Part shown: piece by piece, positions 21,966 to 32,187 of the stretch
Layout of the letters: each line of letters starts with the position of its first letter
Numbering within the stretch: the stretch's first letter is position 1
Source: Salvia splendens
Taxonomy: Eukaryota > Streptophyta > Magnoliopsida > Lamiales > Lamiaceae
Direction: 5' to 3'
Assembly: GCF_004379255.2 (NCBI RefSeq)
Contig: NC_056047.1
Location: 29,216,293 to 29,280,292, forward strand
Length of the DNA: 64,000 nucleotides
Notes under the pieces: generated by a model
Told to the model about the DNA's origin: nothing
The model's database searches: none
What the model saw: only the letters and a program-made list of their open reading frames with translations
Program-made: the position numbers and the translations under genes

Positions 21966-22839
21966 CTACAAATCAGTAAAACTATCATTTTATCAACTCA
22001 GAGTATCATTCTATCGGGCAAAACTATCATTTTATTTATACAGTAAACCTAACATTTATAAGCCAAAAGTATCATTTTATCAACTCAGACTATCATTCTA
22101 TCCGGCAAAAGTATCATTTTATCAACTTAGAGTATCATTGTATCCGGCAAAACAATCATTTTATCAACTCAGAGTATCATTCTATCGGCAAAAGTATCAT
22201 TTTATCAACTTAGAGTATCATTCTATGAATCAAAACTATCATTTTATGCAGTACACCTAACATTTATAAGCCAAAAGTATCATCTTAACTACCAATCATT
22301 GGCTTCAAAGTATCATTTTATCAACTCAGAGTATCATTCTATGCGTCAAAACTATCATTTTATAAACCAAAACTATCATTTTATAAACTCATAGTATCAT
22401 TCTATCCGGCAAAACTATGATTTTATCAACTCAGACTATCATTCTATCCGGCTAAACTATGATTTTATCAACTCAGAGTATCATTCTATCCGACAAAAGT
22501 ATCATTTTATCAACTCAGAGTATCATTCTATCCGGCTAAACTATCATTTTATCAACTCAGAGTATCATTCTATCCGACAAAAGTATCATTTTATCAACTC
22601 AGAGTATCATTCTATCTGGCAAAACTATCATTTTATACAGTACACCTAACATTTATAAGCCAAAAGTATCATCTTAACACTACATAATATAATTAAATAT
22701 GAAGTTCAATACATCAGAAACATAAACCAATTGACAGCTAATATTATTCTAAAATCAAATTCAATACATGAAGCAAAACAATCAATAAATAAAAATATGA
22801 ACACAATCAATAAGCTAAATAATAGATGATGATTGTTAC
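21966..22839 (-). other. FAR1 intron 1 with large satellite block
   Basis: 874 nt, GTAAC donor and TTTGTAG acceptor. About 21975-22680 is 21-bp satellite alternating TATCATTTTATCAACTCAGAG and TATCATTCTATCCGGCAAAAC. The same intron persists in the truncated copies at 1019-1714 and 13092-13795. Confidence 0.88.
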
Positions 22840-22879
22840 CTTCGTTATTTGCTACAGACTCCATCGAAGCGAATTCTGA

Positions 22880-23160
22880 CAACAATTGAATAGGTAATCA
22901 ATGAAAATAAGAACGCAAAATTGAAAACATCACACCGATCACAATTCACAATTATACGAGAAATATGGAAACAAAATCTGGAGATTATGGAATAATGAAC
23001 CAAATCGGATTCAAATCTGGGAACAAAATCGATGAGAAGAGGAATATGGAAACAAAATCGTTGAGAAAGAGGAGAGAATCGAACTGAGAGTGAATGAAAG
23101 AATGGAGAGAAATTCAGAAATTAAATGAGGGAAAAGACATATTTACCCTCTGCGCCTTGT
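22880..23160 (-). promoter_or_regulatory. FAR1 gene leader and inner partial MULE end
   Basis: Purine-rich leader upstream of exon 1. Its outer part (about 23010-23155), ending in the GAAATTCAGAAATTAAATGA and TTTACCC...TGCGCC signature, repeats at about 25646-25790. This is the inner part of the MULE terminus. The outer TIR bases are missing here and present at 25906. Confidence 0.5.
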
Positions 23161-23514
23161 ATAGAATGCTGGGGAAGGGGGGGTGGTGTAGGGTTGGGGA
23201 AGCAATGTCGCGTTGTATAGAATGTTGCGGAATAATATACAGTGCATATGGATAATTTTGATATGATTAATATACATAAATATTTTTATCTAAAATCTCA
23301 AAATTTGGAGAGTACTAAACTTTGCTTGTTGTATTGTGACTATTGTCCACATTATTAATTAGAGGTAATGAGTTGTGGAAAACGTTTTCGACGAATGAAA
23401 ATAACAGTACTTTTAAGAAATGAAAGGAATAATACTGATCTTCAATTTTTGATTTGGAGATTTTAGCTTGTTAATAAAATCGCAACAAATTGAAAGTTGT
23501 ATTGAAAGCTAATA
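23161..23514. other. Unassigned AT-rich segment
   Basis: No ORF, repeat or splice structure recognised, apart from a G-rich GGGGAAGGGGGGGTGG run at about 23171-23187. Confidence 0.4.
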
Positions 23515-23625
23515 TTATCATATGAAATGATAGTTTCAGAAGGTAAAATGATAGTTGCACTTGATAAAATGATAGTTTCAAGGGATAAAATGATAGTTTC
23601 AGAAGGTAAAATGATAGTTGCACTT
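23515..23625 (-). repeat. Short 21-bp satellite tract
   Basis: A few GATAAAATGATAGTTTCAG units abutting the 22-bp satellite at 23625. It shows a direct switch from one satellite family to the other. Confidence 0.8.
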
Positions 23626-24420
23626 CACTCTTGTTCACAAAACACATCACTCTTATTCTGATTTTACTTCACTCTTGTTCACAAAACACATCACTCTTGT
23701 TCAGAAAACACATCACTCTTATTCTGATTTTACTTCACTCTTGTTCACAAAACACATCACTCTTGTTCAGAAAACACTTCACTCTTTTTCAAAATACACA
23801 TCACTCTTGTTCAGAAAACACTTCACTCTTTTTCACAAAACACATCACTCTTGTTCAAAAAACACTTCACTCTTGTTCACAAAACACATCACTCTTATTC
23901 TGATTTTACTTCACTCTTGTTCACAAAACACATCACTCTTGTTCAGAAAACACATCACTCTTATTCTGATTTTACTTCACTCTTGTTCACAAAACACATC
24001 ACTCTTGTTCAGAAAACACTTCACTCTTATTCTGATTTTACTTCACTCTTGTTCACAAAACACATCACTCTTGTTCAGAAAACACTTCACTCTTATTCTG
24101 ATTTTACTTCACTCTTGTTCACAAAACACATCACTCTTGTTCGGAAAGCACTTCACTCTTGTTCACAAAACACATCACTCTTGTTCAGAAAACACTTCAC
24201 TCTTATTCTGATTTTACTTCACTCTTGTTCACAAAACACATCACTCTTGTTCGGAAAGCACTTCACTCTTGTTCACAAAACACATCACTCTTGTTCAGAA
24301 AACACTTCACTCTTTTTCACAAAACACATCACTCTTGTTCAGAAAACACTTCACTCTTGTTCACAAAACACATCACTCTTATTATGATTTCACTTCACTC
24401 TTATTTGCAAAACAACTATA
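23625..24420 (+). repeat. 22-bp satellite array (CACTCTTGTTCA family)
   Basis: Tandem units CTTCACTCTTGTTCACAAAACA and CATCACTCTTGTTCAGAAAACA, each 22 bp, with every few units an insert ending TTATTCTGATTTTA. A related 44-bp form occupies 26926-27465 in a different element. Long open frames here come from periodicity, not coding. Confidence 0.9.
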
Positions 24421-24739
24421 AATCTAACCATGTAAACATAATACAAAGGCCATACGATTTTCATAATCAGTTAACATCAGTGAAACAATTATAATGCACG
24501 AAAATAAAAAAATTATCTAAGAAACAACAGTAATTATGAAGAAGCTTGAATCCCATCCCACAATATGCAGTAATAAAACATATAGTGTTGGAAATCTTAA
24601 ACGATTACCAAAATATGGAGTATTAGTGTTGTGTGAGTTGGGCTAGTGGGTGTGGTGTTGAAATGGTTGTTGAGTTGAGCAAGAGGCAGGCCACTGCACA
24701 GTCATCAACCTCTGAAGTTGGATACTTATTGATCCATGC
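24421..24739. other. Unassigned segment between satellites
   Basis: Nothing recognisable, apart from a GTGTGGTGTTG-type run near 24630-24660. Confidence 0.4.
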
Positions 24740-25165
24740 AATTCAACTATCATTTCAGGGGATAAATGATAGTTTCAGAAGATAAAATGATAGTTTCAGG
24801 GGATAAAATGATAGTTTCAGAAAGTAAAATGATAGTTGCACTTGATAAAATGATGATTTCAGGGGATGAAATGATAGTTTCAGGGGATAAAATGATAGTT
24901 TCAGAAGGTAAAATGATAGTTGCACTTGATAAAATGATGGTTTCAGGGGATAAAATAATAGTTTCAGGGGATAAAATGATAGTTTCAGAAGGTAAAATGA
25001 TAGTTGCACTTGATAAAATGATGGTTTCAGGGGATAAAATGATGGTTTCAGGGGATAAAAGAAAAAGTATCATTTTATCAACTCAGAGTATCATTCTATC
25101 TGGAAAAACTATCATTTTATCAACTCAGAGTATCATTCTATCTGGTAAAACTATCATTTTAGCAT
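24740..25165 (-). repeat. 21-bp satellite array near MULE end
   Basis: GATAAAATGATAGTTTCAGGG units to about 25060, then a short switch to the opposite orientation (TATCATTTTATCAACTCAGAG) to about 25160. It contains a small inverted repeat of the same family. Confidence 0.88.
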
Positions 25166-25645
25166 CATTAAAATGAAGAACATGTAGACAACTATGTATT
25201 GGATAGCTCATCAAATATACAAAAAATGATTTTTTATGTTTAACTACTAGGCAAGATTACAGTACACTAAAACCTCTTTCAAAATTTTTTTTACTGAACA
25301 AATAAAGAAGATCTCAGCCATTCGAATAAAATCATCATCAAATTAATTATAAAACTGAGTTGATGCTGAGTTTAGTTTCAACTGGTATTACAAAAGAAAG
25401 ATATATATAGAATTTTGAGATGTACCAATCAAATTGTACATGCACCCTCTTTCTCATTTTTTATGGTACAATTATTTTTGGAACGAAATTAAGACTCTCT
25501 AGCTTTGTCTAACGACAGTGGCGAGGAGAGTCAACATTTCTCGGCCGGCCTTCTTCCGGGAAGAGACGGTGCGATTCTGTTCCAGATCCGGCGTCGTCTG
25601 CCGCTTCAGAAGCTTCATCAACCAGAATTCTTCCCCCAACACCAT
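25166..25645. other. Unassigned; GC-richer piece at 25510-25630
   Basis: 25166-25500 is AT-rich with no recognised feature. 25510-25630 is distinctly GC-richer and may be a captured host fragment (open on both strands for about 40 codons), but I do not recognise it. Confidence 0.35.
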
Positions 25646-25739
25646 AAAATCTGGGAACAAAATCGATGAGAAGAGGAATATGGAAACAAGATTGCTGAGA
25701 AAGAGGAGAGAAACGAACAGAGAGAGAATGAACGAATTG

Positions 25740-25903
25740 AGCGAAATTCAGAAATTAAATGAGAGAAATGAGATATTTACCCCCTGCGCCTTTTTTTATG
25801 AAGTAAATCTAAGTTTGAATCTCAGCCACAAGATTAGAAAATATGTGTGTTCCAGATTTGGTTATAGGGTTATCACACAAATTGTGGGTTATCATATGAT
25901 CAC

Positions 25904-25906
<3 letters not shown>
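25740..25906 (-). mobile_element. Terminal inverted repeat of the FAR1 MULE (right end)
   Basis: Its reverse complement, beginning GTTGTGATCATATGATAACC, matches the ends of the shell at 30504-30650 and, in the direct sense, 51510-51672. Shared blocks are ATGATAACCC, AACCCTATAAC, AATCTGG and a TTCATAAAAAA/GGCGCAG stretch. It ends in a (TA)14 tract. The left end of this MULE is not found in the window. Confidence 0.75.

Positions 25907-25934
<28 letters not shown>
25907..25934. repeat. (TA)14 microsatellite
   Basis: Uninterrupted TA dinucleotides separating the MULE TIR (ends 25906) from the next element (starts 25935). Confidence 0.95.
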
Positions 25935-25937
<3 letters not shown>

Positions 25938-26234
25938 ATGTATTCATTTCCTTTTTGTATCTTTTGTTCTTTGTTCTTTTTAATCTTAGCCCCACGATTT
26001 TGTCACCCGACGGTTAGATTGGTGCCACGTGTCATTTAATAATGCAGATTTTCAGTTGAATAATGCACACCGACTAATAATGCACCATTATAGTGTAATA
26101 ATGCAGATTTTCAGTTGAATAATGCACACTGACTAATAATGCACCATTATAGTGTAATAATGCAGATCATCTGGACCGTTGATGAATGAGATCTAACGGC
26201 CATATTAAGAAGAATAAATGATCTAAGGGATGAA
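25935..26234. mobile_element. Small MITE-like element with 59-bp tandem repeat
   Basis: About 300 bp bounded by (TA)n on both sides. Its ends are weakly inverted (TATTCATTTCC... against TATTCATCCCTTAG... on the opposite strand). Two and a bit copies of a 59-bp unit starting AATGCAGATTTTCAGTTGAA lie at 26041, 26100 and 26159. A CACGTG motif is present near 26028. No coding potential. Confidence 0.5.
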
Positions 26235-26246
26235 TATATATATATA
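26235..26246. repeat. (TA)6 tract
   Basis: Separates the MITE-like element from the Pack-MULE starting at 26247. Confidence 0.9.
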
Positions 26247-26399
26247 GGTTAGTGATCAAGATATAACTAATTTTAAGTGTGTAACTAGAGAACAAATCTC
26301 AGCCACACAAATAAATGGAACAAATATTATTTATTTTAAAAATCTAAAATAGGGCAAGGGTATTTTAGGAAATTACAATGAAATTTAAATAAACTACGC

Positions 26400-26925
26400 G
26401 CACTTTCTCTCTATTGATCTCAGTATTCAAGTGCGTGTATACATAGAGAGATCACAGATTATGTATTCAAGTTCTGAAGTTTAATCGTTTATCGACTCAC
26501 GCACACTTCGCAGATCTTACATTCCGATCTCTAGGACTTCCCAATTGTATACATAATCTGTGAAAATGGTGATTCTCTCTGCTTCTATCTGAATTCAATT
26601 GTTATTCGCAACTGGCGCTTGTCTGCTAGATCTACCATCCTTTTCGAATTGATCTTAGTTAACTTGTGTTCTGATTGATCTTGCTTGTAATTCTCGGAAT
26701 GAGACTCGACGTGTCGATTGCTTTGAATTTATGCGGTAGATTGGCAGTTTGTAGGGATTTAATTTCTGTTATGTAAAGATCTAAGGTAATGTTGTTGTTT
26801 ACTGACTCATATTTTGTTGTTTGTTTTCTTCTGAAATTTGGTGCAGCCACTCAGATTAGAAATTAAGGTACCAAAATCGTTCAATTTAGATTAAGTGCGT
26901 GATTTTCCTTTTCTGCTTTAAAGTG
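26400..26925 (+). other. Probable captured gene leader/intron sequence
   Basis: Contains leader-like sequence, a short frame from ATG at 26566 (MVILSASI then stop), a T-rich intron-like stretch and a GTGCAG acceptor-like site at about 26846 followed by an exon-like piece. The layout suggests the 5' end of a host gene. The gene is not identified. Confidence 0.35.
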
Positions 26926-27465
26926 ATCATGATTTTACTTCACTCTTGTTTACAAAACACATAACTCTTCGCATGATTTTACTTCACTCTTGTTTACAAA
27001 ACACATCACTCTTGTTTACAAAACACGTCACTCTTAGCATGATTTTACTTTACTCTTATTTACAAAACACATCACTTTTAGCATTATCTTACTTCACTAT
27101 TGTTTACAAAACACATCACTCTTAGCATTATTTTACTTCACTGTTGTTTACAAAACACATCACTCTTAGCATTATCTTACTTCACTGTTGTTTACAAAAC
27201 ACATCACTCTTAACACTATCTTACTTCACTGTTGTTTACAAAACACATCACTCTTAACATTATCTAACTTCAGTGTTGTTTACAAAACACATCACTCTTA
27301 GCATTATTTTACTTCACTGTTGTTTACAAAACACATCACTCTTAGCATGATCTTACTTCACTGTTGTTTACAAAACACATCACTCTTAGCATTATTTTAC
27401 TTTACTGTTGTTTACAAAACACATCACTATTAGCATGATTTTACTTCACTGTTGTTAACAACAAT
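26926..27465 (+). repeat. 44-bp tandem repeat (CACTCTTGTTTACAAAACACATCAC family)
   Basis: About a dozen units pairing TTCACTGTTGTTTACAAAAC and ACATCACTCTTAGCATTAT, 44 bp each in the regular part. It is a dimeric, diverged form of the 22-bp satellite at 23625-24420. Confidence 0.9.
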
Positions 27466-27840
27466 GAAGTAAAAACACAGCCACAAGTACCCTTCCTTAT
27501 TCATTCTGCATATTACTTGCTTTTTACAGAGAGGAGGAGCAACCAAAGATTTGAGCCTCAAAACAGTATACAAGCAATATAAACACTGCCAAACTTCACA
27601 TTTTATCAATTCATCAACACAACTTAGCCACGTATGAGATAATTGCCTTCTTTCTGAAGCATTTACAATACAGTACAACATTGATTAGTCTTCTTCGCCT
27701 GCTTATAAAACATCTGTTTCAAAATAACTTGCATCAGAAATAGATATTGTTACTAACCATATTGAACAAAATAACTCTACAAGTATTTCCTCTGTAGTCT
27801 GTATTGAACAAAAAATGCAGCTCTGTTGGAAACTGTTCAA
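27466..27840. other. Unassigned Pack-MULE interior
   Basis: AT-rich. A minus-strand frame of 83 codons (27681-27430) is open but matches nothing I know. It may be part of a captured transcript. Confidence 0.3.
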
Positions 27841-27843
27841 TTA

Positions 27844-29776
27844 GAGCATCTGCAATGGGCGGACGATGGCACGACCGATGGCGAGCATCGTCCGCGCCAT
27901 CCATCGTCCGCACCCATTCCGGGTGCGTGCCATAGGGCGCGGACGATAGTCGCGCCCTATATTTCGGTCGCGGAGGATAGCACGGATGATGGCCATCGTC
28001 CACGCCATCGTCCGCCCCATTGCGGCTGTCGCGGACGAGGGTCATCGTCCGCGCCATCGTCCGCCCCATTGTGGAGGTCGCGGACGATCGACGCGGACGA
28101 TGGCACGTGGTTTTGATTTTCTATTTAAATCTCGTTTCTCATTCAGTTGTGCATACGAACATATCGACTATCTCTTTACATATTCTCTCTCTATATCCAA
28201 CCAAAATGAATCTCGGCGACGACACCAATTGTTCTAGTTCGACTGAATCCGGTGGTTTGCTTGACGTAGCATTAGATGCAGCCGTTGAAGAGGCCATGGC
28301 GGCATGCTATGCGCAAATGCAGCGTGAGAAGGAGGCGGCGGCCGCGGCGGCGGCAGCGGCGGCTGAGCAAGTCCATTGGCCTATTCGACATAGGTCGTAT
28401 ATCCGACGCGACCACCAGGAAGCTCACAGACGTCTGGTTGAAGACTATTTTGCCGACCAACCGCGATGGGGCCGGACTGTTTTCCACCGCCGGTTTAGAA
28501 TGTCGAGGTATCTTTTTCTCAGCATTGTTCGTACATTGTCTTCACGTGATGAATACTTCACGTTTCGGGAGGACGGCATCGGGAAAGCCTTACACCATTG
28601 CAAAAGTGCACGACTGCTATTCGTCATTTGGCATACGGCACCACGGCGGACCTTTTTGACTAGTACCTCTACTGTGGGGAGACTACAGGCCGTGAGTGTC
28701 TGAAGAGCTTTTGTCGGGGGATAGTAGAGGCCTATGGCGACACATATTAGCGCAAGCCGACAGCCATTGATTGCCAGGGTCTGATGCAGATGCACGAGAG
28801 GGCGCACGGGTTTCTCGGGATGCTCAGGAGCATCGACTGTATGCACTGGGAGTGGAAGAATTGTCCGACGGCGTGGAGAGGCCAGTTCACAAGTGGATAC
28901 AAGGGCAGCCACCCGACGATGATCCTCGAAGCCGTCGCTGACCATCGGCTCTGGATCTGGCATGCTTACTTCGGCGTAGCCGGGTCGAACAACGACATCA
29001 ACGTCCTCAACTCGTCCACCCTCTTCACCGACCAATGTAACGGCAACGGCCCGACCATCGAGTTCACTGCCAACAGACGCCAATACCATATGGGGTACTA
29101 CTTGGCCGATGGCATCTACCCATGGTGGCCAGTTTTCCTAAAGACGGTCAGCTGCCCAATTGGTGAGAAGAGGGTTTTATTTGCGCAAAAGCAGGAGGCG
29201 GCGCGGAAGGATGTCGAGCAGGCATTTGGGGTGCTCCAATCACGGTGGGCAATTGTGAAAGGGCCGGCTCGTTTCTGGTACAAGGAAGTCATCGCCTATG
29301 TCATATATGCGTGCATAATCATGCACAACATGATAGTCGAGAGTGAAGGCGGAAGCATCACCGACTGGAATGAAGATGACCGTGCATCTAGCTCTTCCGG
29401 CACAGTCGAGAGGGTTACCGTTAGGCTTCGAAGAGGTTCTATATAGACTGGCCTCAATGCGCAACCAACAGGAGCATGCGCAACTCATGAGCGACATGAT
29501 TGAAGAAGTGTGGGCTCGTAACTGCCGTCGCTGAGTTTGCGTTTTTTTTAATTCGCATTGTAATGTATTAATTTTTATTAAATGAAATGAAGTTTTCGAA
29601 ATTCGTATTTTAATGTATTATTTTTTTTTTAAATTCGTATAGATTTTGTAAATATTAAAAAAATGATGATGTGGCGCGCCATAGGGCGCGCCTTAGGGCG
29701 CCCCACTGCAGGTGGGGAGGTAGGAGGATAAAACTGCTGACGTGGCGCGCCATAGGGCGCCCCATTGCTAATGCCC
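27844..29776 (+). mobile_element. PIF/Harbinger DNA transposon with TTA target duplication
   Basis: The left end is GAGCATCTGCAATGGGCGG. The reverse complement of the right end is GGGCATTAGCAATGGGGCG. TTA flanks at 27841-27843 and 29777-29779, the 3-bp duplication diagnostic of PIF/Harbinger. The subterminal regions are GC-rich, with repeated CATCGTCCGC blocks on the left and GGCGCGCCATAGGGCG blocks on the right. It carries only the transposase; the second Myb-like ORF of autonomous PIF/Harbinger elements is absent. Confidence 0.9.
28206..29534 (+). pseudogene. PIF/Harbinger transposase (HARBI1/ALP1-like)
   Basis: ATG at 28206 opens an N-terminal region with an alanine-rich run, then VFHRRFRMSRYLFL. 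The DDE nuclease region includes GMLRSIDCMHWEWKNCP, DIYP-type DGIYPWWPVF, KDVEQAFGVLQSRWAI and CIIMHNMIVE, typical of the plant transposon protein family. Expected length is about 440 residues. The frame shifts near 28585-28592, then meets TAG at 28661-28663 and 28748-28750, and shifts again near 29410 before the last 40 residues. It is inactive. Such genes are often mis-annotated as host nuclease HARBI1. Confidence 0.88.
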
Positions 29777-29779
29777 TTA

Positions 29780-29925
29780 GCCTAGGAATGTGTGATTCGC
29801 GTATATCATCCGCAAAAATACAATCAATAAAGCTCAAATTATTCAAACCAAACCAAACCATACCGTCTCTACACTTTTGAGCTCACAGAAAAGCTCAAAT
29901 TTTGAATTTCTTCACCCTTATTTTC
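29780..29925. other. Pack-MULE interior between Harbinger and ERF fragment
   Basis: Short AT-rich stretch, probably untranslated sequence captured with the ERF piece. No separate feature. Confidence 0.35.
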
Positions 29926-30260
29926 TCAATGGGTCACGTCGACTCTAGCGCCGACCTCGGTGGCCTTCTTCCTGATGGCGGCGGCAGAGAGGTCCTGTTG
30001 GCCGTACTCGGGGAAGCAGTCGGGGAAGTTGAGGTGGGCAGTGGGGCAGCGGATGAGGAAGACGGCGGTGTCGTATGCGCTAGCGGCGGCGACGGGGGAG
30101 GAGTAGGAGCCCAGCCAGATTCTGGAGTGCTTGTTGGGTTCCCTGTTCTCCGCCACCCATTTCCCCCAGTTGCACATCCGAATCCCGCGGTAGGCTTCTT
30201 CTCCGCCGCCTGCTTCCGCTTGCTCGGATTCTCGGAGCTCAACGAAGAATTCGTTCTCAA
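29926..30260 (-). pseudogene. Captured AP2/ERF (DREB-type) gene fragment
   Basis: The minus strand encodes most of an AP2 DNA-binding domain: YRGIRM in one frame, then [37 protein letters not shown] and TAHLNFPD, followed by the [11 protein letters not shown] helix. A frameshift near 30191 separates the upstream [15 protein letters not shown] segment from the domain. Several normally invariant positions are changed (for example Cys and Asn in MCNW). No ATG precedes it, and it ends at TGA 29928-29926 soon after the domain. It is GC-rich in an AT-rich element, as expected for a host exon. Host DREB/ERF proteins bind DNA and regulate stress genes; this fragment probably does not. Confidence 0.85.
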
Positions 30261-30482
30261 ACGAATTGAATTTGTGAATTTGCCAATGACATTATTTTGG
30301 CTGCAAGGACAATTATATCCCCGCCTTGTTATTGTGGAGTAAATTTGTGATTGAGGAAACTAATTTCTCCTTAAATTAGAAATATACAAGTATTAATACT
30401 AGCCCTTGATTTTCTTGATTTTGTGGCTATGATTTGTTCTCTAGTTATAGGTTTAAGGGGCTCTTGCCCTAGATCACTACTC

Positions 30483-30502
30483 TATATATATATATATATA
30501 TA
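30483..30502. repeat. (TA)10 microsatellite
   Basis: Shared boundary between the Pack-MULE (ends 30482) and the MULE shell (starts about 30504). Confidence 0.95.
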
Positions 30503-30689
30503 TGGGTGCATTATAATGATAACCCCAATTTCCGTAATAACCCTATAACTAAATCTGGACCACACATTTTTAAAATCACGTGGTCTAGATTCAAACTTAG
30601 CTTTCTTTCATAAAAAAGGCGCAGAGGGTAAATATGTCATTTCACTCATTTAAATACGTAAAATCTTATTTCCCATGATATACAGATGT

Positions 30690-30694
30690 ATGAT
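30690..30694. repeat. TSD ATGAT of Athila (left)
   Basis: ATGAT just before the LTR start at 30695, repeated at 45102-45106 after the 3' LTR. The 5-bp length fits Ty3/gypsy integration. Confidence 0.9.
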
Positions 30695-32185
30695 TGATAA
30701 GTCGTATTCTAGGCCTTGGTTACTGGTGAGTATGATGTGCATATTTGAACTTTATTTGCAAAACAAGTTGCTTAAGCGTGCAGGTTGAGTGTTCTAGCCA
30801 GTAGGCAAAGCTTCAGATACTTCAGGTGAAAAGGGCGTCAGGACGATTACGTACTGACCAGTATACATGCAAAAATGGCTCGAGATGGAGAAGAAGGATA
30901 GCTGGGACTGATCAACCACAATTAAGGGCAAAGAAGTCATCTCACCACAAGGTTTTACCCTAAAATCAAGGGTAAGCCTCCCTATAAAAGAAAGCCACTT
31001 GGAGAGAGAAAGGATCATCAACAGATTCATCATCATCACTCTTAGGTAGAATTCTCTCGTTAGTTCAGTCCTTCAGCCCTGTCCAGAGTCTCGTTCCTCG
31101 CCACTGCCATGGTCACTTGAAGATCAAGAAGTTCCCAGAGTTCCAGACGTTCTCATCCAGTCATCAAGATCGTAGTTAGAAGTTCCATCGCCCGGCGTGG
31201 CAAAACACTTTTATTTCGCTTTCGTAGTTAAATTGCTTGTTTTTCCTTACGCTGGATCTTTGTTTGCTTTAGAATTTCTCTGCCTAGAACTACTTTGTTT
31301 GAAGATCCAAACATGTTTTATGCTATGAAGTTGTTTTCTGTTCAGTTTACTTCGCTGATCTCTTTTCCTTCTGCCTAGTTAGCTTAGATCTAGAGTTTCT
31401 GGTCGTTTTGAGTATCGAATCGTGTGTTTCCAGTTAGTAGTTTATTTCTTCGAGTTAGCATAATCTGTTTACTTTTATTTCATAGAGGTTTGTTTCATGC
31501 AAGGTGCAGTTATGTGTTTCTTGTTTTCTTCCATGCTGATCAGTAGGCGGGATTTCAGTTTCGATGTTTGATTTTTGATTTGGAATTTTTGATTGTAGAT
31601 CTGTGTTCGTGAGTTATTAATCTGTGTTTTTATGGTGCTGAATCTGGTTTGTTTTCTGATTTTAGTTTGTGTTTGTTGAAGAAGATGATGTCCATATCCA
31701 AGTTTGGGACCACTTTGCTTTTTAGACGCTTTTTGCTTTTTGTCCTTCACCTTTAGTACACCCTGCAGATCTGTCAGCCTAGTCACCACAACTACCACTT
31801 ATTCTCTGCTTTTCTGTTTAGCCTTTTATAGAAACCTAGTACTTTCCGCATATTTTCTGTTACACCGCATCCACCATAATTCCACGTACACCACTACATG
31901 TCGACCACCATTCACCCTTCCTAGTCAGTAGGACACCATCTTAATTTCCCGTCTAGGTAGAGACTCAACCCAAGCGTGGTAGCTAACCAAACCATCCAAA
32001 ATATCACCGCAATCTGTCCAACCGTCACCATCTCTGTGGGATTCGACCCCTACCTTCACTATACTACCCAGTAGAAGATGGTTGAGGATTCTTTGAAAGC
32101 AGGTTCTAGGCTAGCGGGGATTCTTATACTGATCAGTAGGATAGATCCTTGCTTGAGCGACACCTACGCAAACCATGCTCTTTCA
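30695..32185 (+). repeat. Athila 5' LTR
   Basis: Begins TGATAAGTCG and ends CTCTTTCA. TATA box TATAAAAG at 30983-30990 follows GCCTCCC. Short frames inside (for example on the minus strand at 31475-31798) recur in the 3' LTR and are not genes. Confidence 0.95.
30983..30990 (+). promoter_or_regulatory. Athila 5' LTR TATA box
   Basis: TATAAAAG in the context GCCTCCCTATAAAAG; the same context occurs in the 3' LTR (43900-43907) and in the non-autonomous element's LTRs on the opposite strand. Confidence 0.65.
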
Positions 32186-32187
32186 AA

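Larger units (their letters stand above)
19591..22864 (-). pseudogene. FAR1/FHY3-type MULE transposase
   Basis: Exon 1 is 22864-22840, exon 2 21965-21203 and exon 3 21073 to about 20082; exon 4 is 19994-19591. Introns are 874 nt and 129 nt plus a probable third. Order: FAR1 DNA-binding domain (FYEHYARSVGFGIRKLG, CRSFRCECLAKL), MULE catalytic domain (ISFDSTYNTN, APFTGKDNHSR, ITDQDWGM, WCMWHI), SWIM region (FDCSCKKF) and a C-terminal zinc knuckle (CGKCHEMGRHDSRNCG). The protein would be about 700 residues, usual for the family. A TAA at 20697-20695 interrupts the catalytic region. A frame change near 20225 destroys the second half of the SWIM motif. Exon 1 and its leader face the TIR at 25906. 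This is the presumed transposase of the local MULE family. Confidence 0.9.
26247..30482. mobile_element. Pack-MULE with captured AP2/ERF fragment and nested Harbinger
   Basis: The left end begins GGTTAGTGATCAAGATATAA. The reverse complement of the right end begins GAGTAGTGATCTAGGGCAAG. The ends share TAGTGATC and TAACTAGAGAACAAATC, then AGCCACA. Both flanks are TA microsatellites, so any 9-bp target duplication is hidden. The interior holds host-like leader and intron sequence (26400-26925), a 44-bp satellite, a nested PIF/Harbinger element with its own TTA duplication, and a GC-rich AP2/ERF fragment. Removing the nested element leaves about 2.3 kb. No transposase of its own. Confidence 0.72.

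Noticed and set aside
19591..22864. Domesticated host FAR1-RELATED SEQUENCE gene
   Set aside because: The setting among MULE ends and satellites, truncated sister copies, the in-frame stop at 20697-20695 and the broken SWIM motif favour a transposon pseudogene.
23618..24494. Frames of 90-197 codons with HITLVQKT/HSCSQNTSLLF repeats
   Set aside because: They come from the 22-bp tandem repeat, are open in all three frames and have no coding signature.
27826..28237. GC-rich frames upstream of the Harbinger transposase
   Set aside because: They are produced by repeated CATCGTCCGC blocks in the subterminal region, with no similarity to a Myb-like second ORF.
28206..29534. Host HARBI1/ALP1 nuclease gene
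   Set aside because: The gene lies within TIRs flanked by TTA duplications and is broken, so it is the element's transposase, not a domesticated gene.
31475..31931. Overlapping frames of 75-107 codons, repeated at 44392-44848
   Set aside because: They lie inside both LTRs of the Athila element, on both strands, with no domain.
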